The notes: generated by a model from the sequence alone, not told the origin. A DNA stretch of 64,000 nucleotides from Aphodosoma sp045614825 (GCA_045614825.1 JAZLDO010000040.1:1-64000), one strand, 5' to 3'; numbered from the stretch's first letter, positions 56,663-64,000 are shown. Made by a program: numbers and translations.

Positions 56663-56760
56663 TCTCAATTCTCAATTCTCAATTCTCAACTCTCCATTCT
56701 CAATTCCCAATTCTCCATTCTCAACTCTCAATTCTCAATTCTCAATTCTCAATTCAAAAT
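56663..56760. repeat. TCTCAAT heptad array abutting the lpdA start
   Basis: Thirteen units from 56663 to 56753 (TCTCAAT with variants TCTCAAC, TCTCCAT, TCCCAAT), then TCAAAAT, whose last two bases are the first two of the lpdA ATG (56759-56761). It is the reverse-complement counterpart of the left array at 56055-56125. Confidence 0.95.
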
Positions 56761-58096
56761 GTTTCAACTAGCAGTCTTAGGTGGTGGCCCTGCGGGCTAC
56801 ACCGCAGCCGAACGAGCTGCACAAGCCGGACTCAACGTGGTCCTTTTCGAAAAAAATGCACTTGGTGGCACATGTCTAAACGTTGGTTGTATCCCAACCA
56901 AAACTCTCCTCTATTCGTCTAAACTCTACTACAATGCTGTCAACAGTAGCAAGTATGGCGTTAAAGCTGAGGGTGTACAATTCGAATACGACAAAATCGT
57001 AGCTCGCAAAAACAAAGTAGTGCGTAAACTCATCGCTGGTATCAAAGCCAAAATGACCAACAACAACGTAACTGTCATCAATGGCGAAGCTACAGTTGTC
57101 GAAAATGCTAATGGCGTAGTTACTATTGCCTGTGGCGACGAACAATACCAAGCCGAAAAACTCCTTATTTGTACAGGCTCACAAGTTGCTATCCCACCAA
57201 TCCCAGGTGTCGATACAGCTGAATATTGGACCTCTACCGAAGCCCTCGAAACTAAAGAAGTACCTGAATCACTCGTAGTTATCGGCGGTGGCGTTATCGG
57301 TATCGAATTTGCTGGTCTTTTTGCTACATTTGGCACAAAAGTTACTGTCATCGAAATGGCACCAGAAATCCTCCCTGGTATTGATACAGAAATATCTGCT
57401 ATGCTCCGTGCCGAATTGGCTAAAAAAGGCGTAGAATTCCACCTCTCTTCTAAAGTGCTCCATGTAGCCACAGGTTGCGTAACATATTCTGACTCAGAAG
57501 GCGAACACAAAGCCGAAGCCACTAACGTGCTTCTCTGCGTAGGTCGCAAACCAAACCTCGCTGGCACCGAAGCTCTCGGACTCGAACCTTTCCGCAATGG
57601 CATCAAAGTAGATGAGCACATGCGCACATCTGTGTCTAACGTATGGGCAGCTGGCGACGTTACAGCATTCTCATTGCTCGCTCACACTGCAGTGCGCGAA
57701 GCCGAAGTGGCTGTTAATGATATTGCTGGTATCGACGATCGCATGCACTATCGTGCTATCCCAGGTGTAATTTACACATCTCCTGAAGTAGCTGGTTGTG
57801 GTGCTACTGAAGATGCTCTTAAAGCCGAAGGTCGTGAATATCACGTACACAAACTCGCTATGACCTATTCTGGTCGTTTCGTAGCCGAAAACGAAGGTGG
57901 CAATGGTATCTGCAAAATCATCACCGATGCCGACAATCATGTAATTGGCGCACACCTCATTGGCAATCCAGCATCAGAGTTGATATCAACAGCATGCGTA
58001 GCCATCGAAGCAGGCATGACTATTGAGCAACTCCGCAAAGTGGTATTCCCACACCCAACAGTTGCTGAGATTTTCAAAGAAACCATTTGCGAGTAA
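56759..58096 (+). CDS. lpdA: Dihydrolipoyl dehydrogenase (E3)
   Basis: FAD-dependent oxidoreductase that reoxidises dihydrolipoamide in 2-oxoacid dehydrogenase or glycine-cleavage complexes; 445 aa from the ATG at 56759. The in-frame ATG at 56654 would add 35 residues encoded only by the heptad array (FSILNSQ repeats), so it is rejected. FAD site LGGGPAGYTAA; redox disulfide GGTCLNVGCIPTK; NAD site IGGGVIGIEFAGLFA; second FAD site VWAAGDVT; catalytic HPTVAEIFKE at the C-terminus. Lipoyl-carrying partners are not in the window. Terminator hairpins follow at 58203-58226. Confidence 0.94.
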   Translation: MFQLAVLGGGPAGYTAAERAAQAGLNVVLFEKNALGGTCLNVGCIPTKTLLYSSKLYYNAVNSSKYGVKAEGVQFEYDKIVARKNKVVRKLIAGIKAKMTNNNVTVINGEATVVENANGVVTIACGDEQYQAEKLLICTGSQVAIPPIPGVDTAEYWTSTEALETKEVPESLVVIGGGVIGIEFAGLFATFGTKVTVIEMAPEILPGIDTEISAMLRAELAKKGVEFHLSSKVLHVATGCVTYSDSEGEHKAEATNVLLCVGRKPNLAGTEALGLEPFRNGIKVDEHMRTSVSNVWAAGDVTAFSLLAHTAVREAEVAVNDIAGIDDRMHYRAIPGVIYTSPEVAGCGATEDALKAEGREYHVHKLAMTYSGRFVAENEGGNGICKIITDADNHVIGAHLIGNPASELISTACVAIEAGMTIEQLRKVVFPHPTVAEIFKETICE

Positions 58097-58202
58097 GCGA
58101 GAGCAAAGTCAAGCTTGCTTGAGCTTTGCCGAGCATGAGCAATATCTTGAGCGAAGCGAAAAATTTCTGAATAACAATAAGGTTGTCTAATTAGTACAAG
58201 GG

Positions 58203-58226
58203 GTTGTCTAATTAGGCAACTTTTTT
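58203..58226 (+). terminator. lpdA terminator
   Basis: GTTGTCT-AATT-AGGCAAC followed by TTTTTT. The 14-bp sequence GGTTGTCTAATTAG occurs twice, at 58181 and 58202. An upstream imperfect hairpin CAAAGTCAAGC/GCTTGAGCTTTG (about 58105-58129) may assist. The remainder of the 58097-58398 gap holds a repeat fragment and a promoter. Confidence 0.7.
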
Positions 58227-58240
58227 AATATGTAGCAACA

Positions 58241-58279
58241 CCCAATATTGTCCCCCTGTCTTAGGGCTCGAGCGTCCGC
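58241..58279. repeat. Junction of two repeat families
   Basis: CCCAATATTGTCCCCCTGTC and TTAGGG (58241-58266) match 59452-59477 over 26 bp. At 58265 the sequence switches to GGCTCGAGCGTCCGC, the right half of the REP-like palindrome. Confidence 0.75.
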
Positions 58280-58333
58280 AAGGAAAGTTAAAAACAGGGA
58301 ACTTTTACAAAATACCACAAAAACACTCAATGG

Positions 58334-58365
58334 TTTTGATAATTAAAACTATTTTTGTAACTTTG
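58334..58365 (+). promoter_or_regulatory. Promoter of the kinase-like gene
   Basis: TTTTG (58334-58338) and TAACTTTG (58358-58365) with 19 bp between. It lies 34 bp upstream of the ATG at 58399 and supports that start over the upstream ATG at 58330, which lies before the promoter. Confidence 0.8.
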
Positions 58366-58398
58366 CACAAAAATAAAAAGGTAAAAATATCCATAGAA

Positions 58399-59196
58399 AT
58401 GGAACAATATACAAATGAAAATTTAACTTTAGAATCTATATATACGTCTATTGAAAGTAATGGTTTTACCTATTATACATTAGAAAAAATAGATCAATAT
58501 ACACAAGAAATACTAAATGGAAAAACAAATCTTATTCAATTCAATCAACAAGAGCATGCAGGCCTCTGCTGTGCAGGTGAGGTGCTCATTGGGGCGTACA
58601 TCGTATGCAACTACGCGAGAAAATGCCTTGAGGCAAGTTCAGATACTTCAACAAGCGAAAGAATCCCATCAAATTGGGAAATAGATGAACTACAAGAGAA
58701 GTTAGTTCAACAATGGGCAGAAGCAAAACAGATTTGGTTTGCTAATGCAGAATATGATATTGAATCAGAATATGGTCCAATAATAGCGCAAGGTGCAGAG
58801 GCAAAAGTATATTATAAAACAGGAGATTCGTCTGTAATAAAACTTCGCACTTCCATATATGCCACTTTGAGCAAAGCCTTAGAAGCAATTGTATTACACA
58901 ATGCATTATTTCCAGAAACTCAAATGAATGTAATTGGCTTTATGCGAGATTCAGATGAATTATTTAGATTTATACTTACACAACCTTATGTAGGGTGCAA
59001 ACGCCTTGCAACAAAACAAGAAATTGATATCCTTGTGGGAAACTTAGGATTTGAAGATAATTGGAATGGAGAAGGTATAAACTACAAAAGCGACCGACTT
59101 TCATTAGAAGATATGCATCCTGCGAATGTTTTTATTGATACAATTTCAGACAAAGCCATTTGTATTGATTGTATAGTGAAATTTATAAGAAAATAA
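58399..59196 (+). CDS. Orphan kinase-like protein
   Basis: 265 aa, no signal peptide. I do not recognise a named family for the whole protein. Residues 129-257 look like a small kinase fold: Gly-rich IAQGAEAKVYY (129-139), Lys148 in VIKLR, a possible helix-C Glu162, hinge-like QPYV (195-198), catalytic loop LEDMHPANVFID with Asp238 and Asn243, and Asp257 in CIDCIV as the metal ligand. This resembles kinases of the polyvalent-protein type found in phage and mobile elements, or the DxHxxN of aminoglycoside phosphotransferases. The N-terminal 125 residues are unassigned. It has its own promoter and terminator and repeat-rich flanks, and no partner gene. Target unknown. Confidence 0.7.
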   Translation: MEQYTNENLTLESIYTSIESNGFTYYTLEKIDQYTQEILNGKTNLIQFNQQEHAGLCCAGEVLIGAYIVCNYARKCLEASSDTSTSERIPSNWEIDELQEKLVQQWAEAKQIWFANAEYDIESEYGPIIAQGAEAKVYYKTGDSSVIKLRTSIYATLSKALEAIVLHNALFPETQMNVIGFMRDSDELFRFILTQPYVGCKRLATKQEIDILVGNLGFEDNWNGEGINYKSDRLSLEDMHPANVFIDTISDKAICIDCIVKFIRK

Positions 59197-59210
59197 ATTA
59201 AAAAATACAA

Positions 59211-59246
59211 AAAAAGACGCAAAATAATTTAGTTTTGCGTCTTTTT
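59211..59246 (+). terminator. Terminator of the kinase-like gene
   Basis: AAAAAGACGCAAAA pairs with TTTTGCGTCTTTTT (14-bp arms, 8-bp loop), 15 bp after the stop. Confidence 0.92.
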
Positions 59247-59265
59247 TATTATAGTAATGATAGAT

Positions 59266-59320
59266 AGGTTAGAGGTTAGAGAGTAATTAGTAATAAAATC
59301 CTTATTACTTATTCCCTAAT
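59266..59320. repeat. GTTAGAG/AGTAATT heptad array
   Basis: Reads TAGATAG, GTTAGAG, GTTAGAG, AGTAATT, AGTAATA, AAATCCT, TATTACT, TATTCCC, TAATTTA, becoming degenerate to the right. Confidence 0.55.
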
Positions 59321-59321
59321 T

Positions 59322-59516
59322 TAAAAACCCCTCCCCTCTTCGTTTGCCTTCGGCGACCTCCTTCTTGCAAGGCATAATGCAAATAAATCTGCCTTCTGCT
59401 CTTGCAGCGAGCGTCAGTTCCCCTAAGACAGGGGAGGAATATGTGCCCGACCCCAATATTGTCCCCCTGTCTTAGGGGGACGAGCGAAGCGGAGGGGGTA
59501 AAATAAAGAGGGGGTT
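59322..59516. repeat. GC-rich repeat element with imperfect terminal inverted repeats
   Basis: The ends are ACCCCTCCCCTCTT (left) and AAGAGGGGGTT (right). Inside are CCCCTAAGACAGGGG (59420-59434) and its exact reverse complement CCCCTGTCTTAGGGG (59464-59478). Parts recur at 58241-58266 and, in opposite orientation, at 62231-62281. The 59197-59814 gap holds no gene. Confidence 0.75.
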
Positions 59517-59710
59517 AATAAAGGAGGATTTTAAAAATCCTATTTTACAGATAATTACATAAAATGTACAAATAAAACGGCGGTTGTTTTTTGACGGTTT
59601 TCTATGGAGCAGTTTGCTCGCACCTATTATGAGAGTAAGGAGAGGATTTTATTTGTACATTTCGACATTTTTCCCCAAAAACATCCACACAAAAAAACAA
59701 AAAAACACCT

Positions 59711-59742
59711 CTTGCATATATAAAAAAAAAATCGTAACTTTG
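59711..59742 (+). promoter_or_regulatory. Promoter of the 791-aa secreted protein gene
   Basis: CTTG near 59711 and TAACTTTG (59735-59742) about 20 bp apart, preceded by an A-run. The leader to the ATG at 59815 is about 70 bp. Confidence 0.65.
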
Positions 59743-59814
59743 CACCCGATTTATTTTGCCTATATTGCAAGCAAATAACACACCTTAATATTAACAACTT
59801 AACACAATAAAACA

Positions 59815-62190
59815 ATGAAAAAACTTACACTTTTTCTTTTTGCTCTTTTAATCTCTTGCTCTGCGTGGGGAGCAAAAATATATCTTAAACCAAGTTCAGA
59901 TTGGAAACAAAGTAATGCTCGTTTTGCAGCGTATTTTTTTGGTAATGGAGAAAAATGGGTTAGCATGACTTGGGTTCCATGGGATAACGAAGTTTGTTAT
60001 TGTGAGATGCCAACTGGATATACTAAAGTTATTTTCTGTCGTATGAACCCTGGTAATACAGCAAATAACTGGAATAATAAATGGAATCAAACAGGTGATT
60101 TAAATATTCCTAACAATGGGAATAATATGTTTGAGAACAAACAAGGAACGTGGGATGGAGCAACATCAAGTTGGTCAAAATATACAGAATACACTGTATA
60201 CACATTGGATAGAGATAAGGAGATATATTATACGAATGATAAAGACTGGAAAAATAATTTTCAATTTATAGTAGGTAGAAAAGCTAATAAAAATGATTAT
60301 TCTACTGCATATATGATGGCCAAAATAGATAATACAAATCTTTATTATTATAAAACAACAGAAAAATGGGAAAATTATAATGAATGGTCTGTTTTTCATA
60401 CAACTGTAAATTGGGTTGGAGAAGATCACTCTGTCTCTCACAGAAAGGATTATTCTGAAGATAAAAGCGTAGGAATAGGCAACACAGAATTATCTGATTG
60501 TAATCTTCTATCTTATGATGGAAAAGCAACAACACTAACAAATTATGAATCTCTCAACAACACTCAAACTATCAATGTAACAACTGATGGTGATGCATCA
60601 ATAAAAGGTGGTTCAATTACTGCATCAACTTATTATTTAAGTGGAGCTAATACAGCAAGTGCAAGTACACCTTCTACTTCTGACGCAAAAACAACAATTT
60701 CTGCAGCTTATACAGCAACAGTAACACTCACTGCAACAGCTAAAACTGGTTACAAATTTGTTGGTTGGTATGAAGGCTCTACTGAAAAATCAACAAAAAC
60801 AACATATTCTTATCCCGCTACGAATAGCACAAAAACTATAACTGCTAAATTCGAAGAACTTCCAAAAGATGTAGAATTCCAAGATCCATCAAAACTAGAA
60901 ATTGGCAAAACTTATGGTAAACTCTCTTACATACTTACAATGCCTCAGAATAGATGGTACTGGATTGTGTTACCTTACAATGTAAATGTTGATAGTATCA
61001 CCACTTCTACTGGTGGCGGATGGAAAGATTTGGTATTCACTGAATATGATGCAAAGCGTCGTGCTAATGGTGAAAATGGATGGATTAACTGGAAAGAATA
61101 TGGAGAAGCTAAGCCAACACAGCTTACAGCCAACAAAGGTTATGTAATCGGTCCTAAAGATGGTCCGTTCGATCAAGATGGTGTTTTTATAGTTACTTTC
61201 CCTTCTGCTTCTGCAACTAACACTGTGGCAGACTCTGTAAACCTCGCAACAACAGAAGCAACTGGCGAAAATGAAAAAGACAACAACTGGCACATCATCG
61301 GTACTGGTCTTTATCATAATGCTTCACTTAAAGATATAAACTATGTAGCTCTTCCTGCGGTAGTTAATGGTAAAGATAGTTACGAATACAAATATATAAC
61401 ATCAAGTAAAGAACCATTTTTTACAAATCCAATAGGCACTAACTCTTTTGCTCCATTCACAGCTTTCTTCGTACAACATGGTGGCACATACTCAGCAGAA
61501 GAAACTGCGGCTACAACTTCTGCTGAACTCGCTCCTGTGGCTCGCGCTAAGGCACAAGAACAAGAACAAATCTACCTTATCAATATGAACGAGGCTCGCA
61601 CCGTAGTTATCCTCAACGCTGAAGGATCTGAGGGATACACTGCTGGCGAAGACTTCCTCGAAATGAATGGTAAAGGCATCAACCTCATCTACTCGTTCGA
61701 TGGCAACGATGCCCTCGCTTTCAACCACCGCGCTCCAGAAGCTCAATCAATCGCTCTCGGTGGCTATGTGGCTACTGCTGGCGAACAAACTATCTCGCTC
61801 AACGCTTACAATGGTAACGCCGAAGCTGTTACTCTTATTGATAACCTCACTGGCGAAACTGTCGATCTCCTCGTTGACAACTACACATTCAATGCCGAAG
61901 TTGGCTCTCTCGATGGTCGCTTCACTGTAGTATTCGCAGCGCAAAAAGCTGGCGACACTACTGTAGATTGCTACAACTCAGTGGCTAACCAAGTGATTGC
62001 ATACGGCACAGCCGACCACTGCACAGTGAGCGGTCTCACTGCTGGCGAAGCAATCGTAGTATATAACACAATGGGACAACTTGTATTCGCATCTATTGCC
62101 GACAGCGAAACAATCACTCTCCCATCTCTCACCGCTGGCAACTACCTCATCCTCCACAACGGAACAACAAATAAGGTAGCACTTCGATAA
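59815..62190 (+). CDS. Secreted protein with InlB-type repeat and T9SS-like C-terminus
   Basis: 791 aa with signal peptide (MKKLTLFLFALLISCSAWGA). The N-terminal 250 residues are rich in Trp, Tyr and Asn and look like a beta-sandwich, perhaps carbohydrate-binding (not identified). Residues about 290-345 contain a Listeria-Bacteroides/InlB-type repeat (TATVTLTATAKTGYKFVGWY). A long unassigned beta region follows. The C-terminus (IVVYNTMGQLVFASI...LTAGNYLILHNGTTNKVALR) matches the form of T9SS sorting domains. Base composition changes: the first 1.6 kb is AT-rich with A/T-ending codons, while the last 0.7 kb is much richer in C/G-ending codons (CTC, GAC, GGC). Confidence 0.75.
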   Translation: MKKLTLFLFALLISCSAWGAKIYLKPSSDWKQSNARFAAYFFGNGEKWVSMTWVPWDNEVCYCEMPTGYTKVIFCRMNPGNTANNWNNKWNQTGDLNIPNNGNNMFENKQGTWDGATSSWSKYTEYTVYTLDRDKEIYYTNDKDWKNNFQFIVGRKANKNDYSTAYMMAKIDNTNLYYYKTTEKWENYNEWSVFHTTVNWVGEDHSVSHRKDYSEDKSVGIGNTELSDCNLLSYDGKATTLTNYESLNNTQTINVTTDGDASIKGGSITASTYYLSGANTASASTPSTSDAKTTISAAYTATVTLTATAKTGYKFVGWYEGSTEKSTKTTYSYPATNSTKTITAKFEELPKDVEFQDPSKLEIGKTYGKLSYILTMPQNRWYWIVLPYNVNVDSITTSTGGGWKDLVFTEYDAKRRANGENGWINWKEYGEAKPTQLTANKGYVIGPKDGPFDQDGVFIVTFPSASATNTVADSVNLATTEATGENEKDNNWHIIGTGLYHNASLKDINYVALPAVVNGKDSYEYKYITSSKEPFFTNPIGTNSFAPFTAFFVQHGGTYSAEETAATTSAELAPVARAKAQEQEQIYLINMNEARTVVILNAEGSEGYTAGEDFLEMNGKGINLIYSFDGNDALAFNHRAPEAQSIALGGYVATAGEQTISLNAYNGNAEAVTLIDNLTGETVDLLVDNYTFNAEVGSLDGRFTVVFAAQKAGDTTVDCYNSVANQVIAYGTADHCTVSGLTAGEAIVVYNTMGQLVFASIADSETITLPSLTAGNYLILHNGTTNKVALR

Positions 62191-62197
62191 TTATTAT

Positions 62198-62225
62198 AGT
62201 CAACTGACAACAATCAACTGACTAT
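62198..62225. repeat. AGTCAAC-type heptad array after the 791-aa gene
   Basis: Units AGTCAAC, TGACAAC, AATCAAC, TGACTAT, starting 8 bp after the stop. TATAGTCA and TGACTATA at the ends can pair. Confidence 0.75.
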
Positions 62226-62230
62226 AGATT

Positions 62231-62281
62231 ACCCCCCTCGTCCTTCGGACACTCCCCCTAAAACAGGGGAAGAATAATGGG
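62231..62281. repeat. Reverse-orientation copy of the CCCCTAAGACAGGGG element
   Basis: ACCCCCCTCGTCC, then CTCCCCCTAAAACAGGGGAA and AATAATGGG, corresponds to the reverse complement of 59452-59500 with several differences. Confidence 0.65.
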
Positions 62282-62313
62282 TACTCTAATGTGCTTTCCT
62301 AAAACAAGATAAG

Positions 62314-62355
62314 AAAGAGGCTGTGTCAAAATGTAAATTTTGGCTCAGCCTCTTT
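62314..62355 (+). terminator. Long hairpin, probable terminator
   Basis: AAAGAGGCTGTGTCAAAAT (62314-62332) pairs with ATTTTGGCTCAGCCTCTTT (62337-62355) with 2 mismatches in 19, followed by TTAG. It is about 125 bp beyond the 791-aa gene. It could also be a remnant of an insertion-sequence end. Confidence 0.6.
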
Positions 62356-62532
62356 TAGATAGTACATGACTGAGACTTAATATTGAAGTCCGTCTTTAAA
62401 CGAAAGCAGAGTCAAGTTCACTATGTATGCTAAGTGTTGACTGACTCGATAAAATCAAAACAACGCAGCAATTTGGGCATTATAACACATCGCCTTTTTT
62501 ATGCCTTTGTATCAAAAACTTATGTTTGTATT

Positions 62533-62574
62533 GTAGGGACACAGCGCGCTGTGTCCTATCGGTCGTTAGACCGA
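62533..62574. repeat. REP-like double hairpin
   Basis: GTAG, then GGACACAGCG/CGCTGTGTCC (a perfect 20-bp palindrome, 62537-62556), then TA and TCGGTC-GTTA-GACCGA (62559-62574). Same two-hairpin plan as the copy at 5443-5487. Confidence 0.85.
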
Positions 62575-62594
62575 CAATGAATAATGAAGAATTA

Positions 62595-62620
62595 GTAGGG
62601 ACGCACGGCTCGTGCGTCCG
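62595..62620. repeat. REP-like palindrome GTAGGGACGCACG
   Basis: GGACGCACG-GCT-CGTGCGTCC with 9-bp arms, 40 bp after the preceding double hairpin. It shares the GCT loop with the copy at 3446-3466. Confidence 0.85.
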
Positions 62621-62645
62621 CTAATTTATATAGTGCTAAATCTAT

Positions 62646-62754
62646 CGACCTCAACGAGGTCGAACAATATCTAACCGCAAGTAATTTTGAGCAAAGCGAA
62701 AAAATCACTTGCGGCTAAAAAATATCCTCTCCCAACACGACCCTAAATGGGTCG
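62646..62754. repeat. Cluster of CGACC hairpins and a CCGCAAGT inverted repeat
   Basis: CGACCTC-AAC-GAGGTCG (62646-62662) and CGACCC-TAAAT-GGGTCG (62738-62754) are both followed by AACAAT. Between them CCGCAAGT (62675-62682) pairs with ACTTGCGG (62707-62714). The 62191-63065 gap has no coding region that I can support. Confidence 0.75.
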
Positions 62755-62923
62755 AACAATAAAAAATACAAAAAAGCAACTCCCCCTACCATCAGAATCA
62801 CGCATAAAACCAACTACATTCATTATTGTTTCTGGAAATAATTGAATAACCTACCAACCATCTCACCCAAAATTAGGGAGGGGAAGTGGCTAAAAACCGA
62901 GGATATAAAAAAAACAAAAAATA

Positions 62924-62955
62924 TTTTGTCATGTCAAAATAATGTTATATATTTG
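62924..62955 (+). promoter_or_regulatory. Promoter of the last secreted protein gene
   Basis: TTTTG (62924-62928) and TATATTTG (62948-62955) with 19 bp between, followed by a leader of about 110 nt. Confidence 0.7.
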
Positions 62956-62972
62956 CAACATAGTGTATTATG

Positions 62973-62995
62973 TGCTCATTAAAGTATAATGAGCA
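62973..62995 (+). promoter_or_regulatory. Hairpin at the start of the 5' leader
   Basis: TGCTCATT-AAAGTAT-AATGAGCA: perfect 8-bp arms 17 bp downstream of the -7 box, so it would be near the 5' end of the mRNA. No U-run follows. Confidence 0.5.
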
Positions 62996-63065
62996 TATGG
63001 TTCGTACACATTAATAAATTAAAAATCAACAAATTACCACATTCGTAACTGTTAAATCAAAAAAT

Positions 63066-64000
63066 ATGAAAAAACTTTTTTATTCATTAGTTATTACCCT
63101 TTTTGCGCTAAATATCAGCGCACAAAGCGTATATATCGTATCAGAAGATGCAAATGCACCCGAAGTTACAGTGCTATCATCAAGTTATAATATCACTCCA
63201 TTGAATGGTACAATATATGCAAAGGCATGGGAAATATCTGGCGGTACTGGCGACTTGATGTTTTCTGCTGGCGACGACATATTTGAGATTATTGCAGAAC
63301 CTTCGGTTGATAAGTATTATAAAATCGAATTTAGTTCTGGTATATATACCCTATCTGCGGCTTATAATAATACATACTCTACAAAATTATATATCAACTC
63401 TGAAGTTGAGAGTAGAGCTAATCTCGAATTATTAACTACTTTCAAAACAAATGTCAAAATAGAAAATAATGTTTTGGGTTACGATAAATGTTATACCTAC
63501 TCGTGGGAAAGTTTTTGGAACGAAGCATCGAATATTAGATATGTCATTTTTTCTCAATCAGGCAGTCAATACAATAGCACAACTTCTTTGAAAAACGGCA
63601 AAGAATATGTTATAACATACGATTATGCATCTTACCACTTCAGAAACAATGAACTCATAGAACCTAATGCAAACACATATAAACTCGCCATTGTAGAAAT
63701 ATCTAACAATGCTACAATTTCGGGAGATGGCAATGTTATTGAAAACAATGGCTATGGTTTCTTTAAAGAGATTGTACGCACCAAAACATACTCACTTGCA
63801 GATGTTGAGAATTGGATTTGGATTTCATCACCTTATCGTGCAAATATCACAATCAAAGATGCTAATGGCATAAATCTCTCTCATGCCTACTACTTCAACG
63901 ATAGCGACTACCATGGTGGTGACTACCTATTGAAATACTACGATACCCAAGCAGCTGCCAATGCAAGCGAAAATACTTGGGTAGATACACGCATAAGTGT
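63066..64000 (+). CDS. Secreted protein, 3' end outside window
   Basis: Begins MKKLFYSLVITLFALNISAQ, a clear signal peptide with AQ cleavage as in the other secreted proteins here. About 311 residues are visible, beta-rich and Asn/Tyr-rich, with no named domain that I recognise. The start of a possible repeat-poor ectodomain contains the segment ENWIWISSPYRANITIKDANG, which resembles the NRWYWIVLPYNVNVDSI segment of the gene at 59815, so the two may be distant paralogues. The C-terminus, where a T9SS sorting domain would lie, is outside the window. Confidence 0.7.
   Translation, partial: MKKLFYSLVITLFALNISAQSVYIVSEDANAPEVTVLSSSYNITPLNGTIYAKAWEISGGTGDLMFSAGDDIFEIIAEPSVDKYYKIEFSSGIYTLSAAYNNTYSTKLYINSEVESRANLELLTTFKTNVKIENNVLGYDKCYTYSWESFWNEASNIRYVIFSQSGSQYNSTTSLKNGKEYVITYDYASYHFRNNELIEPNANTYKLAIVEISNNATISGDGNVIENNGYGFFKEIVRTKTYSLADVENWIWISSPYRANITIKDANGINLSHAYYFNDSDYHGGDYLLKYYDTQAAANASENTWVDTRIS

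Noticed and set aside
56654..56758. 35-residue N-terminal extension of lpdA (FSILNSQ repeats)
   Set aside because: It is encoded only by the heptad array; the family N-terminus MFQLAVLGGGPAG starts at 56759.
56055..56760. CRISPR array
   Set aside because: The repeats are 7 bp without unique spacers of 26-40 bp, and no cas genes are present.
59420..59478. Transcription terminator from the CCCCTAAGACAGGGG inverted pair
   Set aside because: No U-run follows, copies occur elsewhere in repeats, and the kinase-like gene already has a strong terminator at 59211-59246.

Overview
The window is chromosomal DNA of a low-GC Bacteroidota, most likely order Bacteroidales. Evidence: promoters of the Bacteroidota form TAnnTTTG about 19-20 bp downstream of a TTG/TTTG element; no Shine-Dalgarno-led starts; Bacteroidota-type housekeeping genes; and large secreted proteins ending in type IX secretion system (T9SS) sorting domains. 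No rRNA, tRNA, phage module, transposase or CRISPR array was seen.

Layout. 1-3.4 kb: two tandem POT peptide transporters. 3.5-7.4 kb: a minus-strand run of acyltransferase, lolD, tcdA and a two-gene chromate transporter. 7.7-12.2 kb: gyrB, dnaN, prmC, recX. 12.2-14.6 kb: topA, convergent. 15-17.4 kb: hpt, adk, obgE. 17.8-22.7 kb: NUDIX hydrolase, then nadA-aroB-dapB-lepB transcribed leftward. 23-24 kb: ychF. 24.1-54.9 kb: about 30 kb of minus-strand surface genes: a small Cys-rich secreted protein, two giant paralogous T9SS proteins (3739 and 3445 aa), an OmpA-family protein and two T9SS proteins of about 1100 aa. 55.1-58.1 kb: M23/LysM peptidase, a four-helix-bundle (S23/Avd-like) protein and lpdA. 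58.2-64 kb: repeat-rich DNA with an orphan kinase-like protein and two secreted proteins, the last cut by the window end.

The most unusual feature is a dispersed set of 7-bp-period tandem arrays. Their unit sequences differ from place to place (ATTCTCA, GAGTTGA, GTCAACA, GATCTAA, GCATAAT, GAGTAAC, GATACGA and others), but the period is 7 almost everywhere. They sit at gene ends: they encode C-terminal residues and stop codons (acyltransferase, lolD, first chromate gene, nadA), abut or contain start codons (prmC, obgE, aroB, lpdA, second chromate gene), and in four places lie inside genes (prmC, dapB, giant T9SS protein, M23 peptidase) in the one orientation that leaves all frames open. Two arrays in opposite orientation flank the four-helix-bundle gene like long terminal inverted repeats. 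Associated elements are REP-like palindromes of the form GTAGGGACRC...GYGTCC, 9-bp-period arrays, a hairpin-bounded module of about 115 bp present twice, and a GC-rich element built on CCCCTAAGACAGGGG. I cannot test conservation or mechanism from the sequence alone; the arrays themselves can be read directly.
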